From Planctomycetaceae bacterium (GTDB lineage: Bacteria > Planctomycetota > Planctomycetia > Pirellulales > Thermoguttaceae): a stretch of DNA of 26,888 nucleotides. Each line of letters opens with the position of its first letter. Positions within the stretch are counted from its first letter, which is position 1. The stretch spans positions 1-26,888 of the forward strand of contig SUVI01000032.1 in the NCBI GenBank assembly GCA_015062085.1, written 5' to 3'. The notes under the pieces are model-generated. The model was not told where the DNA came from. It worked only from the letters and a program-made list of their open reading frames with translations, and searched no databases. The position numbers were made by a program, and so were the translations under genes. Shown in pieces: positions 15,931 to 23,253 of the stretch.

Positions 15931-16851
15931 CTATTTTTTCTTCCAGACGCGGATGTAGTCGATCTCGAAGTCAAACGGATACTCTGCTTTCATGTCGAGC
16001 GGCCCGGTCCAACCGGCGGCCTGGAACATGGCGGCCAGGATGTACATTTCGTTCTGCGGAGTCGGTCCCTCGTAAATGCGGATCGGTTTTCCGTCCAAAT
16101 ACCACGTCAGACGCCCTTCTTCCCAATTCAGCGCCCACGTGTGAAAGTCCTTCGTAATGTCGAAATCGAACGAAAACGCATGGTGTCCGTTCGTCGTGAA
16201 ATGCACGTTGAAGAGATTCTCCTGCGGCGAACGGCCGAGCCATTCGAAAATGTCGATCTCCAGCGCTCCGTCTTTGAGACTTTTCCGAACACCTTCCGGC
16301 GTGTACTCCTGATTCTCCGCACCCACAGAATGAAGCCAGAATGCCGTGTAGCGTCCGCTCCCGCACTTCGGCATCCGGCACCGGATCTCAAACCAGCCGT
16401 ACTTTTGAGAGAAACGGACTTCATCCTCAAATTTCCCGGTCTTCTCGTCATGCAGATAGATCGCAGACGTGATGCACGAAACGGTCAGGGTTTCCGGCGT
16501 CGGGCGTTTCGGAAGCTCACGGTCCACCCGGAGTTTCAGAACGCTGTCTTCCATCAGATAGTGCGCCATCGGCGGCTGCGGCTGCCAGGCGCGTCCATGG
16601 GCATTCGGAAAACCGAGCTTCTGATAGTACGCCATCCGTCCAAGACGATAGCCGGGGAACCATTTTGTCTGGTCGAGCGACTCCCCGCGGAAGTCATCTT
16701 CAAACGTCAGCGTCCATGCAGGATCTTTCGAGGGATGGAATTCGCCGTCGGCTTCATTTCCATGAAGGGCGTGTTTGGATGTTGAGGACGACAGAACAAA
16801 AACAGCAAGCGGCAGTGCGTGCAGAAAGAAACGGCGGGAAAATTGGGACAT
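15931..16851 (-). CDS. Glycoside hydrolase family 16, exported
   Basis: The 306-residue protein begins with a twin-arginine-like signal (FSRRFFLHALPLAVF, to about residue 25). The single GH16 domain (about 46-304) has the catalytic motif EIDIFE at 198-203, with Glu198 the nucleophile, Asp200 assisting and Glu203 the acid/base. The long form without the bulge insertion fits the laminarinase/agarase/carrageenase branches, but the specificity (beta-1,3-glucan, mixed-linkage glucan, agar and so on) cannot be read. The C-terminal IDYIRVWKK strand is typical of the family. AAAGGAGG nine bases before the ATG is a strong ribosome site. It follows the aspartokinase on the same strand but is separated from it by a terminator. 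Confidence 0.94.
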   Translation of the reverse strand: MSQFSRRFFLHALPLAVFVLSSSTSKHALHGNEADGEFHPSKDPAWTLTFEDDFRGESLDQTKWFPGYRLGRMAYYQKLGFPNAHGRAWQPQPPMAHYLMEDSVLKLRVDRELPKRPTPETLTVSCITSAIYLHDEKTGKFEDEVRFSQKYGWFEIRCRMPKCGSGRYTAFWLHSVGAENQEYTPEGVRKSLKDGALEIDIFEWLGRSPQENLFNVHFTTNGHHAFSFDFDITKDFHTWALNWEEGRLTWYLDGKPIRIYEGPTPQNEMYILAAMFQAAGWTGPLDMKAEYPFDFEIDYIRVWKKK

Positions 16852-16912
16852 GATGGTCCTCCTTTAGGTCGGCGGGAGTGTGAAATGCAGGATCTTACAT
16901 TAAAATTCTAAA

Positions 16913-16949
16913 AAACGGCAGGAAAAACGAGTCGTCCTTCCTGCCGTTT
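16913..16949 (-). terminator. Intrinsic terminator after the aspartokinase gene
   Basis: A 12-bp perfect stem, AAACGGCAGGAA (16913-16924) with TTCCTGCCGTTT (16938-16949), around a 13-base loop. On the minus strand it runs into TTT. It lies 31 bases after the lysC stop. Confidence 0.9.
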
Positions 16950-16979
16950 GTTCTCTTTAAGTGCGGTTCTATTCCGGAT

Positions 16980-18758
16980 CTAGTCCGCGATGACGTCTTT
17001 CAGCTCTTCTTTGAGCAGTTCCAGCGCTTTCGTACCGACTTGAGCATCCACGACGAGATTGAAACGCATTTCGCTCGTGTTGATCATCGCAACATTGAGG
17101 CCGCCGTCCGCCAGCGCCTTCAGGATCCGTGCCGCGATCATCGTGTGACTGCGCATCCCCGTTCCGCTGAGCGAGATCTTCGCGACCGGCGGGCAGGTCT
17201 CAGATGCAGTGCAGCCAAGCGTCTGCGCAAGCTCTTTCGCCACCTTCAAAGCAGCATCCGCACAGCTGCGCTCCACCGTGAAAGTCAGATTCGTGAATTT
17301 GTCGCCGGGACTCTGGACGATCATGTCCACGATGATCCCCGCTTCCGTCACAGATTTGAACACGCGCGCGGCATTTCCAGGTTCCTGCGGGAGACCGTAA
17401 AGCGTGACGCTCGCCTGCGTTTCGTCGAGCATGACCGACTCGATGAGGACGTCTTCCATATGCTTCAGACGGTTGATCAGACGGATCTTCTCGTCGTCCG
17501 AGATCATTTCCGGCTTCACCAGCGGTTTGACATCTGACGGCATACAGCCAAGCTCAAAAGCGTCGTGGACCGCCCGGATCGCTTCCGCCCCCTGTTCTTT
17601 GTCGACGAGAACGGAAACTTTGATCTCACTGGTCGAGATCATTTGAATGTTGATGTTGCGCGCTGCCAGCGTCTCGAACATTTTCTCCGCAACGCCGACC
17701 TGACGCTCCATGCCGAGTCCCACGATCGAGACCTTGCAGAGATTATTGTCGTAGGAGAAGGACTCGAAAGCGTCCGGAATGCTGCTCTTTACTTCGTCCA
17801 GAGCCTTGAGCGTCGTGGACAGTTCCGTAGCCGGAATGGTGAAGGAGATCTCCGCCTTGCCGTTCGTGCCGACGTTCTGGACGATCATGTCCATGGCGAT
17901 CTGATGATTCGCGATCGGCAGGAAGATCCGGTCCGCCATCCCCGGGACATCCGGGACACCGCAGATGGAAAAGCGGACTTCATCCTTCGCGATCGCCGCA
18001 CCGCAGACAGGACGCTCCATCGATTCCGGCTCCGCCACGATCATCGTGCCCGGCTCGTCGCTGTAGGCGGCACGGACGTGGATCGGAACTTCAAAATTCT
18101 TCGCGAATTCGATCGAACGGCTGTGCATGACCCCTGCGCCGAGACTCGCCATTTCGAGCATCTCGTCATAGCTGATCTGCTTCACACGCCGGGCTTTCGG
18201 CACGACGCGCGGGTCTGCGGTGTAGACGCCGTCCACGTCCGTGTAGATCTCACACGATTCCGCGTTCAGGACCGCTGCCAGAGCGACCGCCGTCGTGTCG
18301 CTTCCGCCGCGTCCGAGCGTCGTGATGTTGTAGTTGTCGTCCACCCCCTGGAAACCTGCCGCGATGACGATGTTTCCATCATTCAGCGCCTTCCGGATGC
18401 GGTCCGTGGAGATCGATTCGATACGGGCTTTCATGAACGAATTGTTCGTTTTGATCCCGATCTGTGCGCCAGTCATGCTGACGGCTTTGTATCCAAGATG
18501 CTGGATCGCGATCGCGACCATGGCGACAGAGACCTGCTCGCCTGTCGAGAGCAGCATGTCCATCTCGCGCGCCGGCGGATTCTCGTCGATCTCTTTCGCG
18601 AGTGCGATGAGTTTGTCCGTATTTTTCCCCATGGCGCTTACGACCATGACGACCTGATGACCTTCTTCCTGTGCGCGGATCGCTTTTCGGGCTGCTGCCA
18701 GGATCTTATTGCTGTCGGCGACGCTGGTCCCGCCGAATTTCTGAACGATGATCGACAT
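16980..18758 (-). CDS. lysC: Aspartate kinase with four ACT domains
   Basis: This 592-residue protein phosphorylates aspartate, the entry to lysine, threonine and methionine synthesis. The kinase domain (1-250) has KFGGTSV (7-13), MLLSTGEQVS (68-77), GRGGSDTTA (149-157) and IYTDVDGVYTADPR (171-184). Most bacterial aspartokinases are near 400-450 residues with two ACT domains. Here the C-terminal half holds four ACT-like modules, at about 260-335, 340-405, 447-515 and 525-592. Pairs begin VRFSICGVPDVPG / KVSIVGLGM and ASVTLYGLPQEPG / KISLSGTGM, so the pair has been duplicated. Cyanobacterial enzymes of about 600 residues have the same layout and are feedback-inhibited by lysine and threonine. 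A consensus promoter precedes it. The roughly 60-base leader has no lysine riboswitch. Confidence 0.96.
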   Translation of the reverse strand: MSIIVQKFGGTSVADSNKILAAARKAIRAQEEGHQVVMVVSAMGKNTDKLIALAKEIDENPPAREMDMLLSTGEQVSVAMVAIAIQHLGYKAVSMTGAQIGIKTNNSFMKARIESISTDRIRKALNDGNIVIAAGFQGVDDNYNITTLGRGGSDTTAVALAAVLNAESCEIYTDVDGVYTADPRVVPKARRVKQISYDEMLEMASLGAGVMHSRSIEFAKNFEVPIHVRAAYSDEPGTMIVAEPESMERPVCGAAIAKDEVRFSICGVPDVPGMADRIFLPIANHQIAMDMIVQNVGTNGKAEISFTIPATELSTTLKALDEVKSSIPDAFESFSYDNNLCKVSIVGLGMERQVGVAEKMFETLAARNINIQMISTSEIKVSVLVDKEQGAEAIRAVHDAFELGCMPSDVKPLVKPEMISDDEKIRLINRLKHMEDVLIESVMLDETQASVTLYGLPQEPGNAARVFKSVTEAGIIVDMIVQSPGDKFTNLTFTVERSCADAALKVAKELAQTLGCTASETCPPVAKISLSGTGMRSHTMIAARILKALADGGLNVAMINTSEMRFNLVVDAQVGTKALELLKEELKDVIAD

Positions 18759-18823
18759 TTTCTTCGCTTTTTCTTTTGCTCTGGTAGTTTTTAGTGGATA
18801 AAAAATTAAAAAAATACACTTTT

Positions 18824-18852
18824 ATTTTAGCACAATCCGCGCCGATTGTCAA
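18824..18852 (-). promoter_or_regulatory. Sigma-70-type promoter of lysC
   Basis: On the minus strand a perfect TTGACA (18852-18847), 17 bases, then TAAAAT (18829-18824). The start would be near 18817, about 58 bases before the ATG. Confidence 0.85.
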
Positions 18853-18922
18853 GGAATGGAACGCACGAAAAAAAGAAATTTTCCCATTTTTTACTGAAAT
18901 GAAAGAAAACCGGGAACTCCAT

Positions 18923-18958
18923 AAAAAACGGGGAGCCTGAATGTCGCAGGACTCCCCG
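18923..18958 (-). terminator. Intrinsic terminator after the HAD phosphatase gene
   Basis: CGGGGAG (18929-18935) pairs with CTCCCCG (18952-18958), with an inner CCTG/CAGG pair. On the minus strand it runs into six T (18928-18923). It lies about 25 bases after the phosphatase stop. Confidence 0.9.
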
Positions 18959-18981
18959 GATGCGCAGTTTTTTCGCTCGTA

Positions 18982-19836
18982 CTACCCGCGGGCTTCGCGG
19001 ATCAGTTCACCGAATTCAACGAGCGACTGTGCCGTAATGTCGGGCTGCGGATCGTTTCCGAGCGCCGTTTCGAGCGTCGTTTCGCCCGTGAGGACCAGAA
19101 CGCCCAGCGCGCCGGCATTCCGAGCCATCGCGATGTCCGTGTAGATGCGGTCGCCGACCATTGCGATCTCGTCGCTTTTCAGGCCGCAGCGTTCCACGAT
19201 GCCATCGAGCATTTTCGGGTCCGGTTTCCCCATCATGACGTCCGGTTTTCGGCCTGTCGCGGCTTCGAGACACGCACAGAGGGAACCGCAGTCCACCAGA
19301 ACCGTCGGAAGATCCGTCGGACAGACAAGATCCGGATTCGTCGCAAAGTACGGCTTCTTCTGACTGATCCACCATGCCGCACGGCAGAGCTTTGCGTACG
19401 TCAGCTCCATGTCGAACGCGGCGACCACAGCATCCGGCTCGTCGTTCGGATCGTCTGCCGCAATGGTGAAACCGGCCGCCTCGAATTCCGAGATCATGCT
19501 TTTCGTGCCGAGAATGAAGAGATGCTTCGCTTCCGGCATCGTTTTCTGGATCATCTGGATCGTGGCGACTGCCGTGTTGAACATTTCCTCCCGTTCCGCC
19601 GGGATCCCCATTTTGTGGAGCTTCGCGAGGTAGTCTGCCATGCTCCGCGACGGATTATTGGTCAAAAATGAGTAGCCGATCCCCATTTCCTTCAGTCCGT
19701 TAAGGAACGCAAGCGTGAAGGGAAAGAGTTTCGCGCCGAGATAGATCGTGCCGTCCATGTCGAGCGCAACGTGACGGATCTTGCGGACCTTCTCCAAAAG
19801 TTCCGCGTGCGTAAAGGGGGAATAGTATTTCTGCAT
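18982..19836 (-). CDS. HAD superfamily subfamily IIA phosphatase (NagD/phosphoglycolate type)
   Basis: This is a 284-residue HAD-IIA phosphatase. Motif I is DMDGT with Asp26 (nucleophile) and Asp28; motif II is LTNNPS at 58-63. The cap insert between motifs II and III includes ATNPDLVCPT. Motif III is GKPDPKML and motif IV GDRIYTD with the metal Asp. Relatives dephosphorylate small organophosphates such as phosphoglycolate, glycerol phosphate, nucleotides or p-nitrophenyl phosphate; the specificity cannot be read. The ATG at 19836 gives a normal N-terminus, but no clear ribosome site lies before it; the in-frame TTG at 19866 is less likely. An organophosphate transporter gene lies upstream on the same strand. 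Confidence 0.93.
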   Translation of the reverse strand: MQKYYSPFTHAELLEKVRKIRHVALDMDGTIYLGAKLFPFTLAFLNGLKEMGIGYSFLTNNPSRSMADYLAKLHKMGIPAEREEMFNTAVATIQMIQKTMPEAKHLFILGTKSMISEFEAAGFTIAADDPNDEPDAVVAAFDMELTYAKLCRAAWWISQKKPYFATNPDLVCPTDLPTVLVDCGSLCACLEAATGRKPDVMMGKPDPKMLDGIVERCGLKSDEIAMVGDRIYTDIAMARNAGALGVLVLTGETTLETALGNDPQPDITAQSLVEFGELIREARG

Positions 19837-19875
19837 GATCGAAAAACTTGCTTTCGTTAAAGTCAAAAAGGAGTT

Positions 19876-19904
19876 GGAGGCATTTCACAGTCCTAAATGC
19901 CCCC
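19876..19904 (-). terminator. Hairpin after the heptad-repeat ORF, possible weak terminator
   Basis: GGAGGCATTT (19876-19885) pairs, with one mismatch, with AAATGCCCCC (19895-19904). On the minus strand CTCCTTTTTG follows after several bases, so the T run is displaced and termination would be partial. The heptad-ORF stop codon lies in the loop. Confidence 0.45.
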
Positions 19905-20106
19905 CGATGAAATCGTTTGAGTCGAGGACCTTCCGTCTGTCTTCAAGGACCTTCCGTCTGTCTTCAAGGACCTTCCGTCTGGCTTCAAGGACCTTCCGTC
20001 TGGCTTCAAGGACCTTCCGTCTGGCTTCAAGGACCTTCCGTCTGGCTTCAAGGACCTTCCGTCTGGCTTCAAGGACCTTCCGTCTGTCTTCGTTACTTTT
20101 CGTCAC
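19885..20106 (-). CDS. Small ORF of eight RRKVLEA heptads, coupled to the transporter gene
   Basis: I know no family for it. The frame of 73 codons begins with GTG at 20106, overlapping the transporter stop (GTGA), the arrangement used for translational coupling. After MTKSNED come eight heptads: five RRKVLEA, two RRKVLED and a final RRKVLD, followed by SNDFIGGHLGL. Val and Ala fall three and four residues apart, with Arg, Lys and Glu around them, so a single long, very basic amphipathic helix or coiled coil would form. No signal peptide or membrane segment is present. It is equally possible that the DNA repeat is a non-coding minisatellite whose 21-bp period simply keeps a frame open. The lack of stop codons and the exact overlap favour translation. 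Confidence 0.45.
   Translation of the reverse strand: MTKSNEDRRKVLEARRKVLEARRKVLEARRKVLEARRKVLEARRKVLEDRRKVLEDRRKVLDSNDFIGGHLGL
19920..20094. repeat. 21-bp tandem repeat, about eight units
   Basis: Eight near-identical units that each include GGACCTTCCGTCTG (plus strand), differing mainly at one T/G position (TGTCTTC versus TGGCTTC). The array fills almost all of the interval between the transporter stop and the small-ORF tail. Confidence 0.95.
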
Positions 20107-21569
20107 TCTTCATCGCCAAGCCGGGCGTATCCGTCGCTCGGAGCGTTCCACATGAGGAGGAAGATCCCCATTCCGATGAGCGAAATGGCTACCATGAGGA
20201 CGTAGATCAGGTTCCAGCCGACGTATTGCGCCATTACTCCGACGCCGACGCCGGAAACGATGACGCTGGCGTAGCCGAACAGACCGGTGAAGCCGTTCGC
20301 GGTGGCTGCGGCACGTTTGGTCGCCTGATTTGCCGCGGCGATGCCGATCAGCGCCTGTGGTCCGTAGATGCAGAAACCGGCTCCGCAGAGCGGGAAACAG
20401 AGCATCCAGTGCGGGGCATTGGACGGCATGAGCCAGAAGAGCAGAACGAACAGCGCACTGCCCGCCATGCAGATGACGCACGTACGGTGCGCACGCCCTT
20501 TCAGGACCGCATCGGTCATCCAGCCGAAGAAGAGCATTCCGAGAATGCCGAAGATCTCAAACGCGGCGACCAGCCAGCCGGCGTGAACGAGCGAGACGTG
20601 TTTCGATTCGCTCAAAAGCGTCGGTCCCCAGTCCAAAACCGAGAAACGGACGACGTAAACGAAGAAATTCGCCAGCCCGAGGATCCAGATGAAACGGTTC
20701 ATGAAAACAGCTTTCCGCAGGAAGGAAGGGGAGGGGCCGGCCCCGGGATCCACCGCGGCTTTTCCTGTTCCGGGAAGTTCCGGAAGACCGACCGACGTCG
20801 GGGTGTCGCGCAGTGCGAGCCAGAGTCCGATCGCTCCGAGGAAAGAGAATCCGGCCGGTATCCAGAAGCAGTACCGCCACGCACCGGTCCCGAAGCCCAT
20901 TCCGTTCTGGAAGTTAGCCCAGATGTCGTTCGGGATGATCTTCGGATTGGGTTCTCCTCCGATGACGGACTGTCCCATGATGTATCCGCACATCACGACG
21001 ACGATGAACGCGCCGATGGAGTGCGAGGTGTTCCAGACGGACATTTTCGTCGCGAGTTCCTTCGGCGGGATCCAGTGCGTCAGGAGTCGGGCACACGGCG
21101 GGAAACCGGACCCCTGGAAAAAGCCGTTCAGGACCCAGAGGAACCCCATGACGGCCGCCATGCACGCGATGAATTTCTTGCCGCTGGAAACTCCCGTAAT
21201 GGCCTGCACGATCTCCGGCGCGAAACCGAACAGGATGCTCACCGTCGTGCAGCAGAGGAGCCCGAGCGTCATCAGAACGCGCGCGTTGCACCGGTCGGCG
21301 ATCACGCCGTAGAAGAAACGCGAGAAACCGTAGACCAGACCGTTAAGTGTGAGGAAGATCCCCAGACTCGTTTTGGAGATCCCCATCTCTGCTTCAAGCC
21401 CCGGCATGGCGAGCGAAAAGTTCTTACGGAGAAAATAAAAAAGCGCGTAGCCGATCATCGTCGCGAAGATCGTGCGCATCTGCCAGGTCCAGAATCGTTT
21501 CCGGATCTCAGGCGCCCACTGATCCATCGATCCTGCTACTGGCGGGTTTTGGGTCATTTCTGCTGACAT
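20103..21569 (-). CDS. MFS transporter, organophosphate:phosphate antiporter (OPA) family
   Basis: The 488-residue protein has about 12 hydrophobic helices. The first-helix motif GYALFYFLRKNFSLAMP (40-56) and LRDTPTSVGLPE in the central loop are characteristic of the GlpT/UhpT/UhpC (OPA) family. These exchange glycerol 3-phosphate or hexose phosphates for phosphate, or act as sensors. The conserved helix-1 Arg (Arg48, FLRKN) and the Arg of helix 7 (VVRFSVLDWGP) are the probable phosphate-binding residues. AAAGGATTAG lies before the ATG at 21569. The adjacent HAD phosphatase is a plausible partner for imported organophosphates (inferred). A gene-end overlap with the heptad ORF is described there. 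The substrate cannot be specified. Confidence 0.92.
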   Translation of the reverse strand: MSAEMTQNPPVAGSMDQWAPEIRKRFWTWQMRTIFATMIGYALFYFLRKNFSLAMPGLEAEMGISKTSLGIFLTLNGLVYGFSRFFYGVIADRCNARVLMTLGLLCCTTVSILFGFAPEIVQAITGVSSGKKFIACMAAVMGFLWVLNGFFQGSGFPPCARLLTHWIPPKELATKMSVWNTSHSIGAFIVVVMCGYIMGQSVIGGEPNPKIIPNDIWANFQNGMGFGTGAWRYCFWIPAGFSFLGAIGLWLALRDTPTSVGLPELPGTGKAAVDPGAGPSPSFLRKAVFMNRFIWILGLANFFVYVVRFSVLDWGPTLLSESKHVSLVHAGWLVAAFEIFGILGMLFFGWMTDAVLKGRAHRTCVICMAGSALFVLLFWLMPSNAPHWMLCFPLCGAGFCIYGPQALIGIAAANQATKRAAATANGFTGLFGYASVIVSGVGVGVMAQYVGWNLIYVLMVAISLIGMGIFLLMWNAPSDGYARLGDEE

Positions 21570-21603
21570 TTTCTAATCCTTTGCTGAAATTTTATAAAAT
21601 GAG

Positions 21604-21635
21604 CGGGAAGTTCCGAACACTTCCGAAACTTCCCG
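21604..21635 (-). terminator. Hairpin terminator after CE15 copy 1
   Basis: CGGGAAGTTCCG (21604-21615) pairs with CGGAAACTTCCCG (21623-21635) around a small loop, with a wobble. On the minus strand it is followed by CTCATTTTAT. The T run is short, so it is probable rather than certain. It lies between CE15 copy 1 and the transporter gene. Confidence 0.65.
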
Positions 21636-21661
21636 GCATCTGGACGTTTTAACTGCTCCTT

Positions 21662-23002
21662 TTACTTCTTCAGGAACTGATCCGCGAAACGAATGTACTG
21701 CGTCCAGTCGTAGTCCTTAACGTCGTGTCCGCCCGAACGGATATGGTATCCCATCTTTTTGCCGAATACCGGCTGGTCGACGGCGGGCTGGGCAGGTTCG
21801 GAGAGTCCGTCAAACGGTTTCTCGCCGTAGAGTTCGTAGACGGGGACCGCATGGTAGACGGAGAGATACTCGCCTTTCGGGTCAGCCCAGCGGTCTTCTT
21901 TCGCGCTGGCGACGTAGACCGGACGCGGTGCCATCAGTGCGATGAGTTCGTGTTCGTCGATCGGCAGCGTGTTCGGGTCCGCATTGTACTGGCGGAAATT
22001 CTTCGCGAACCAGTGCGGGAAACTGCGGTTGATGATGGTGAGCGTCTCGCCGTAGTTGCGCCGGCTCAGTGCAGATCCTCCGCAGCCCGAATTGTTCGAG
22101 ATGACCACGGCAAAACGCGGATCGGAAGCTCCGGCCCAGAGCGACGTTTTCCCAAGACGGGAGTGGCCCATGACCGCAACGCGTGTCGCGTCGATGTGCT
22201 CGTCCGTTTCGAGGTAATCCAGCGCACGGCTCAGTCCCCACGCCCACGCGGTGATGGATCCCCAGGCGTCCGGCGTGCGTTCTTCCGTCGCTTTGGAATC
22301 GCCGTAGAGGGAAAAGATCCCGGTGCCGATGCCGTTACGTTCGTCAAACGTCACGTCCATGTAGTGGAGCGTCGCCAGCGCATAGCCGGCGTCGAGGATC
22401 TGATCCACGTCCCAGCGGTTGACGCGGTAACCGCGAGAATCTTCCGGTTTCAGATTCGTGTCGTCTTTCGGTGTGCTGCCGTTGCGCAGATGGAAAAGAG
22501 CGATCTCTTTTTCAGGCGTGATCGTGTGATTGCCGAGGAAATTGCATCCGAGAAATGCCGGGACCGGGCCTTCGGCGTTTTTCGGAATGTAGATCAGGAG
22601 ATTCGCTTTGACTTCGCGGCCGGTCTCCTTTTTCGTTTTGGCGTAGTCCAGTTCGTGGAACGTGATCTCGACCTGCTTGCGGATCGCTTTTCCTCCGAGC
22701 GCATCGTCCGAGGATTCGAAGACCTTGAACGTCACGAAATCCGGGTGATTTCCCGCTTCGATGAGTTCTTTCGGAAGGCGTCCGAACATTTCGCGCTGGA
22801 ACATTTCCAGGATCTCCGGACGGCGGACTTTTTCCCACTGTTCCGCTGTCTTCACGACCGTACCGTCCAGACAGACGAGCGGATCGGGAAGCTGGTACGT
22901 GCCGACTTTCGATTCATCGTAATTTGCTTGACCAAACGCGAGCGGGGAGAGGATGCAGCTGAACATCATCGCAGCCGCCAGAGTCCAAAATTTTCGAGTC
23001 AT
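21662..23002 (-). CDS. Secreted CE15-like glucuronoyl esterase, copy 1
   Basis: This 446-residue alpha/beta hydrolase starts with a Sec signal peptide (MTRKFWTLAAAMMF to AFGQA, cut near residue 25). The nucleophile motif is GHSRLGK at 279-285 (Ser281), typical of bacterial CE15 esterases. The conserved SNNSGCGGSALSRRNYGET segment (about 302-320) supports substrate and oxyanion binding, and SGGHDV contains the likely catalytic His426. CE15 enzymes cleave the ester between glucuronoxylan 4-O-methylglucuronate and lignin. The start was set at 23002 because AAGGAG precedes it and the signal peptide begins there; a longer frame exists. It is a tandem paralogue of the next gene with its own promoter. 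Residues about 158-198 differ strongly between the two. Confidence 0.9.
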   Translation of the reverse strand: MTRKFWTLAAAMMFSCILSPLAFGQANYDESKVGTYQLPDPLVCLDGTVVKTAEQWEKVRRPEILEMFQREMFGRLPKELIEAGNHPDFVTFKVFESSDDALGGKAIRKQVEITFHELDYAKTKKETGREVKANLLIYIPKNAEGPVPAFLGCNFLGNHTITPEKEIALFHLRNGSTPKDDTNLKPEDSRGYRVNRWDVDQILDAGYALATLHYMDVTFDERNGIGTGIFSLYGDSKATEERTPDAWGSITAWAWGLSRALDYLETDEHIDATRVAVMGHSRLGKTSLWAGASDPRFAVVISNNSGCGGSALSRRNYGETLTIINRSFPHWFAKNFRQYNADPNTLPIDEHELIALMAPRPVYVASAKEDRWADPKGEYLSVYHAVPVYELYGEKPFDGLSEPAQPAVDQPVFGKKMGYHIRSGGHDVKDYDWTQYIRFADQFLKK

Positions 23003-23101
23003 TCTTTCTTTTCTCCTTAAAAAACGGGGGGGACCGCGTCCTGTGTGCGCGATTTTTGAATTTTTCTGAAATGGGGACCTGAAAAGGTCTTCCATCCATC
23101 A

Positions 23102-23130
23102 ATTTTAATTCGGGAACCTCTTTCTGTCAA
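23102..23130 (-). promoter_or_regulatory. Sigma-70-type promoter of CE15 copy 1
   Basis: On the minus strand a perfect TTGACA (23130-23125), 17 bases, then TAAAAT (23107-23102). It matches the promoter before copy 2 in both boxes and spacer length, which shows that promoter and gene were duplicated together. Confidence 0.85.
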
Positions 23131-23202
23131 GAGGGGGCCAGCTGTTCTGGAGGGATCCGGACTTTTTTTCCGAAACTTTTTCTTTGCGCTAAATAGAGAA
23201 AC

Positions 23203-23229
23203 GGGAGTTCCGCACATGAGGGAACTCCC
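23203..23229 (-). terminator. Hairpin terminator after CE15 copy 2
   Basis: A perfect 9-bp stem, GGGAGTTCC (23203-23211) with GGAACTCCC (23221-23229), and a nine-base loop. On the minus strand GTTTCTCTATTT follows, a weak T tract. It lies 25 bases after the gene stop. Confidence 0.65.
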
Positions 23230-23253
23230 TCTGGTTGAGTATCTGTTCTTCTT

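Noticed and set aside
18759..18823. Lysine riboswitch before the aspartokinase
   Set aside because: The leader is only about 60 bases, A/T-rich, and has none of the helices of a lysine aptamer.
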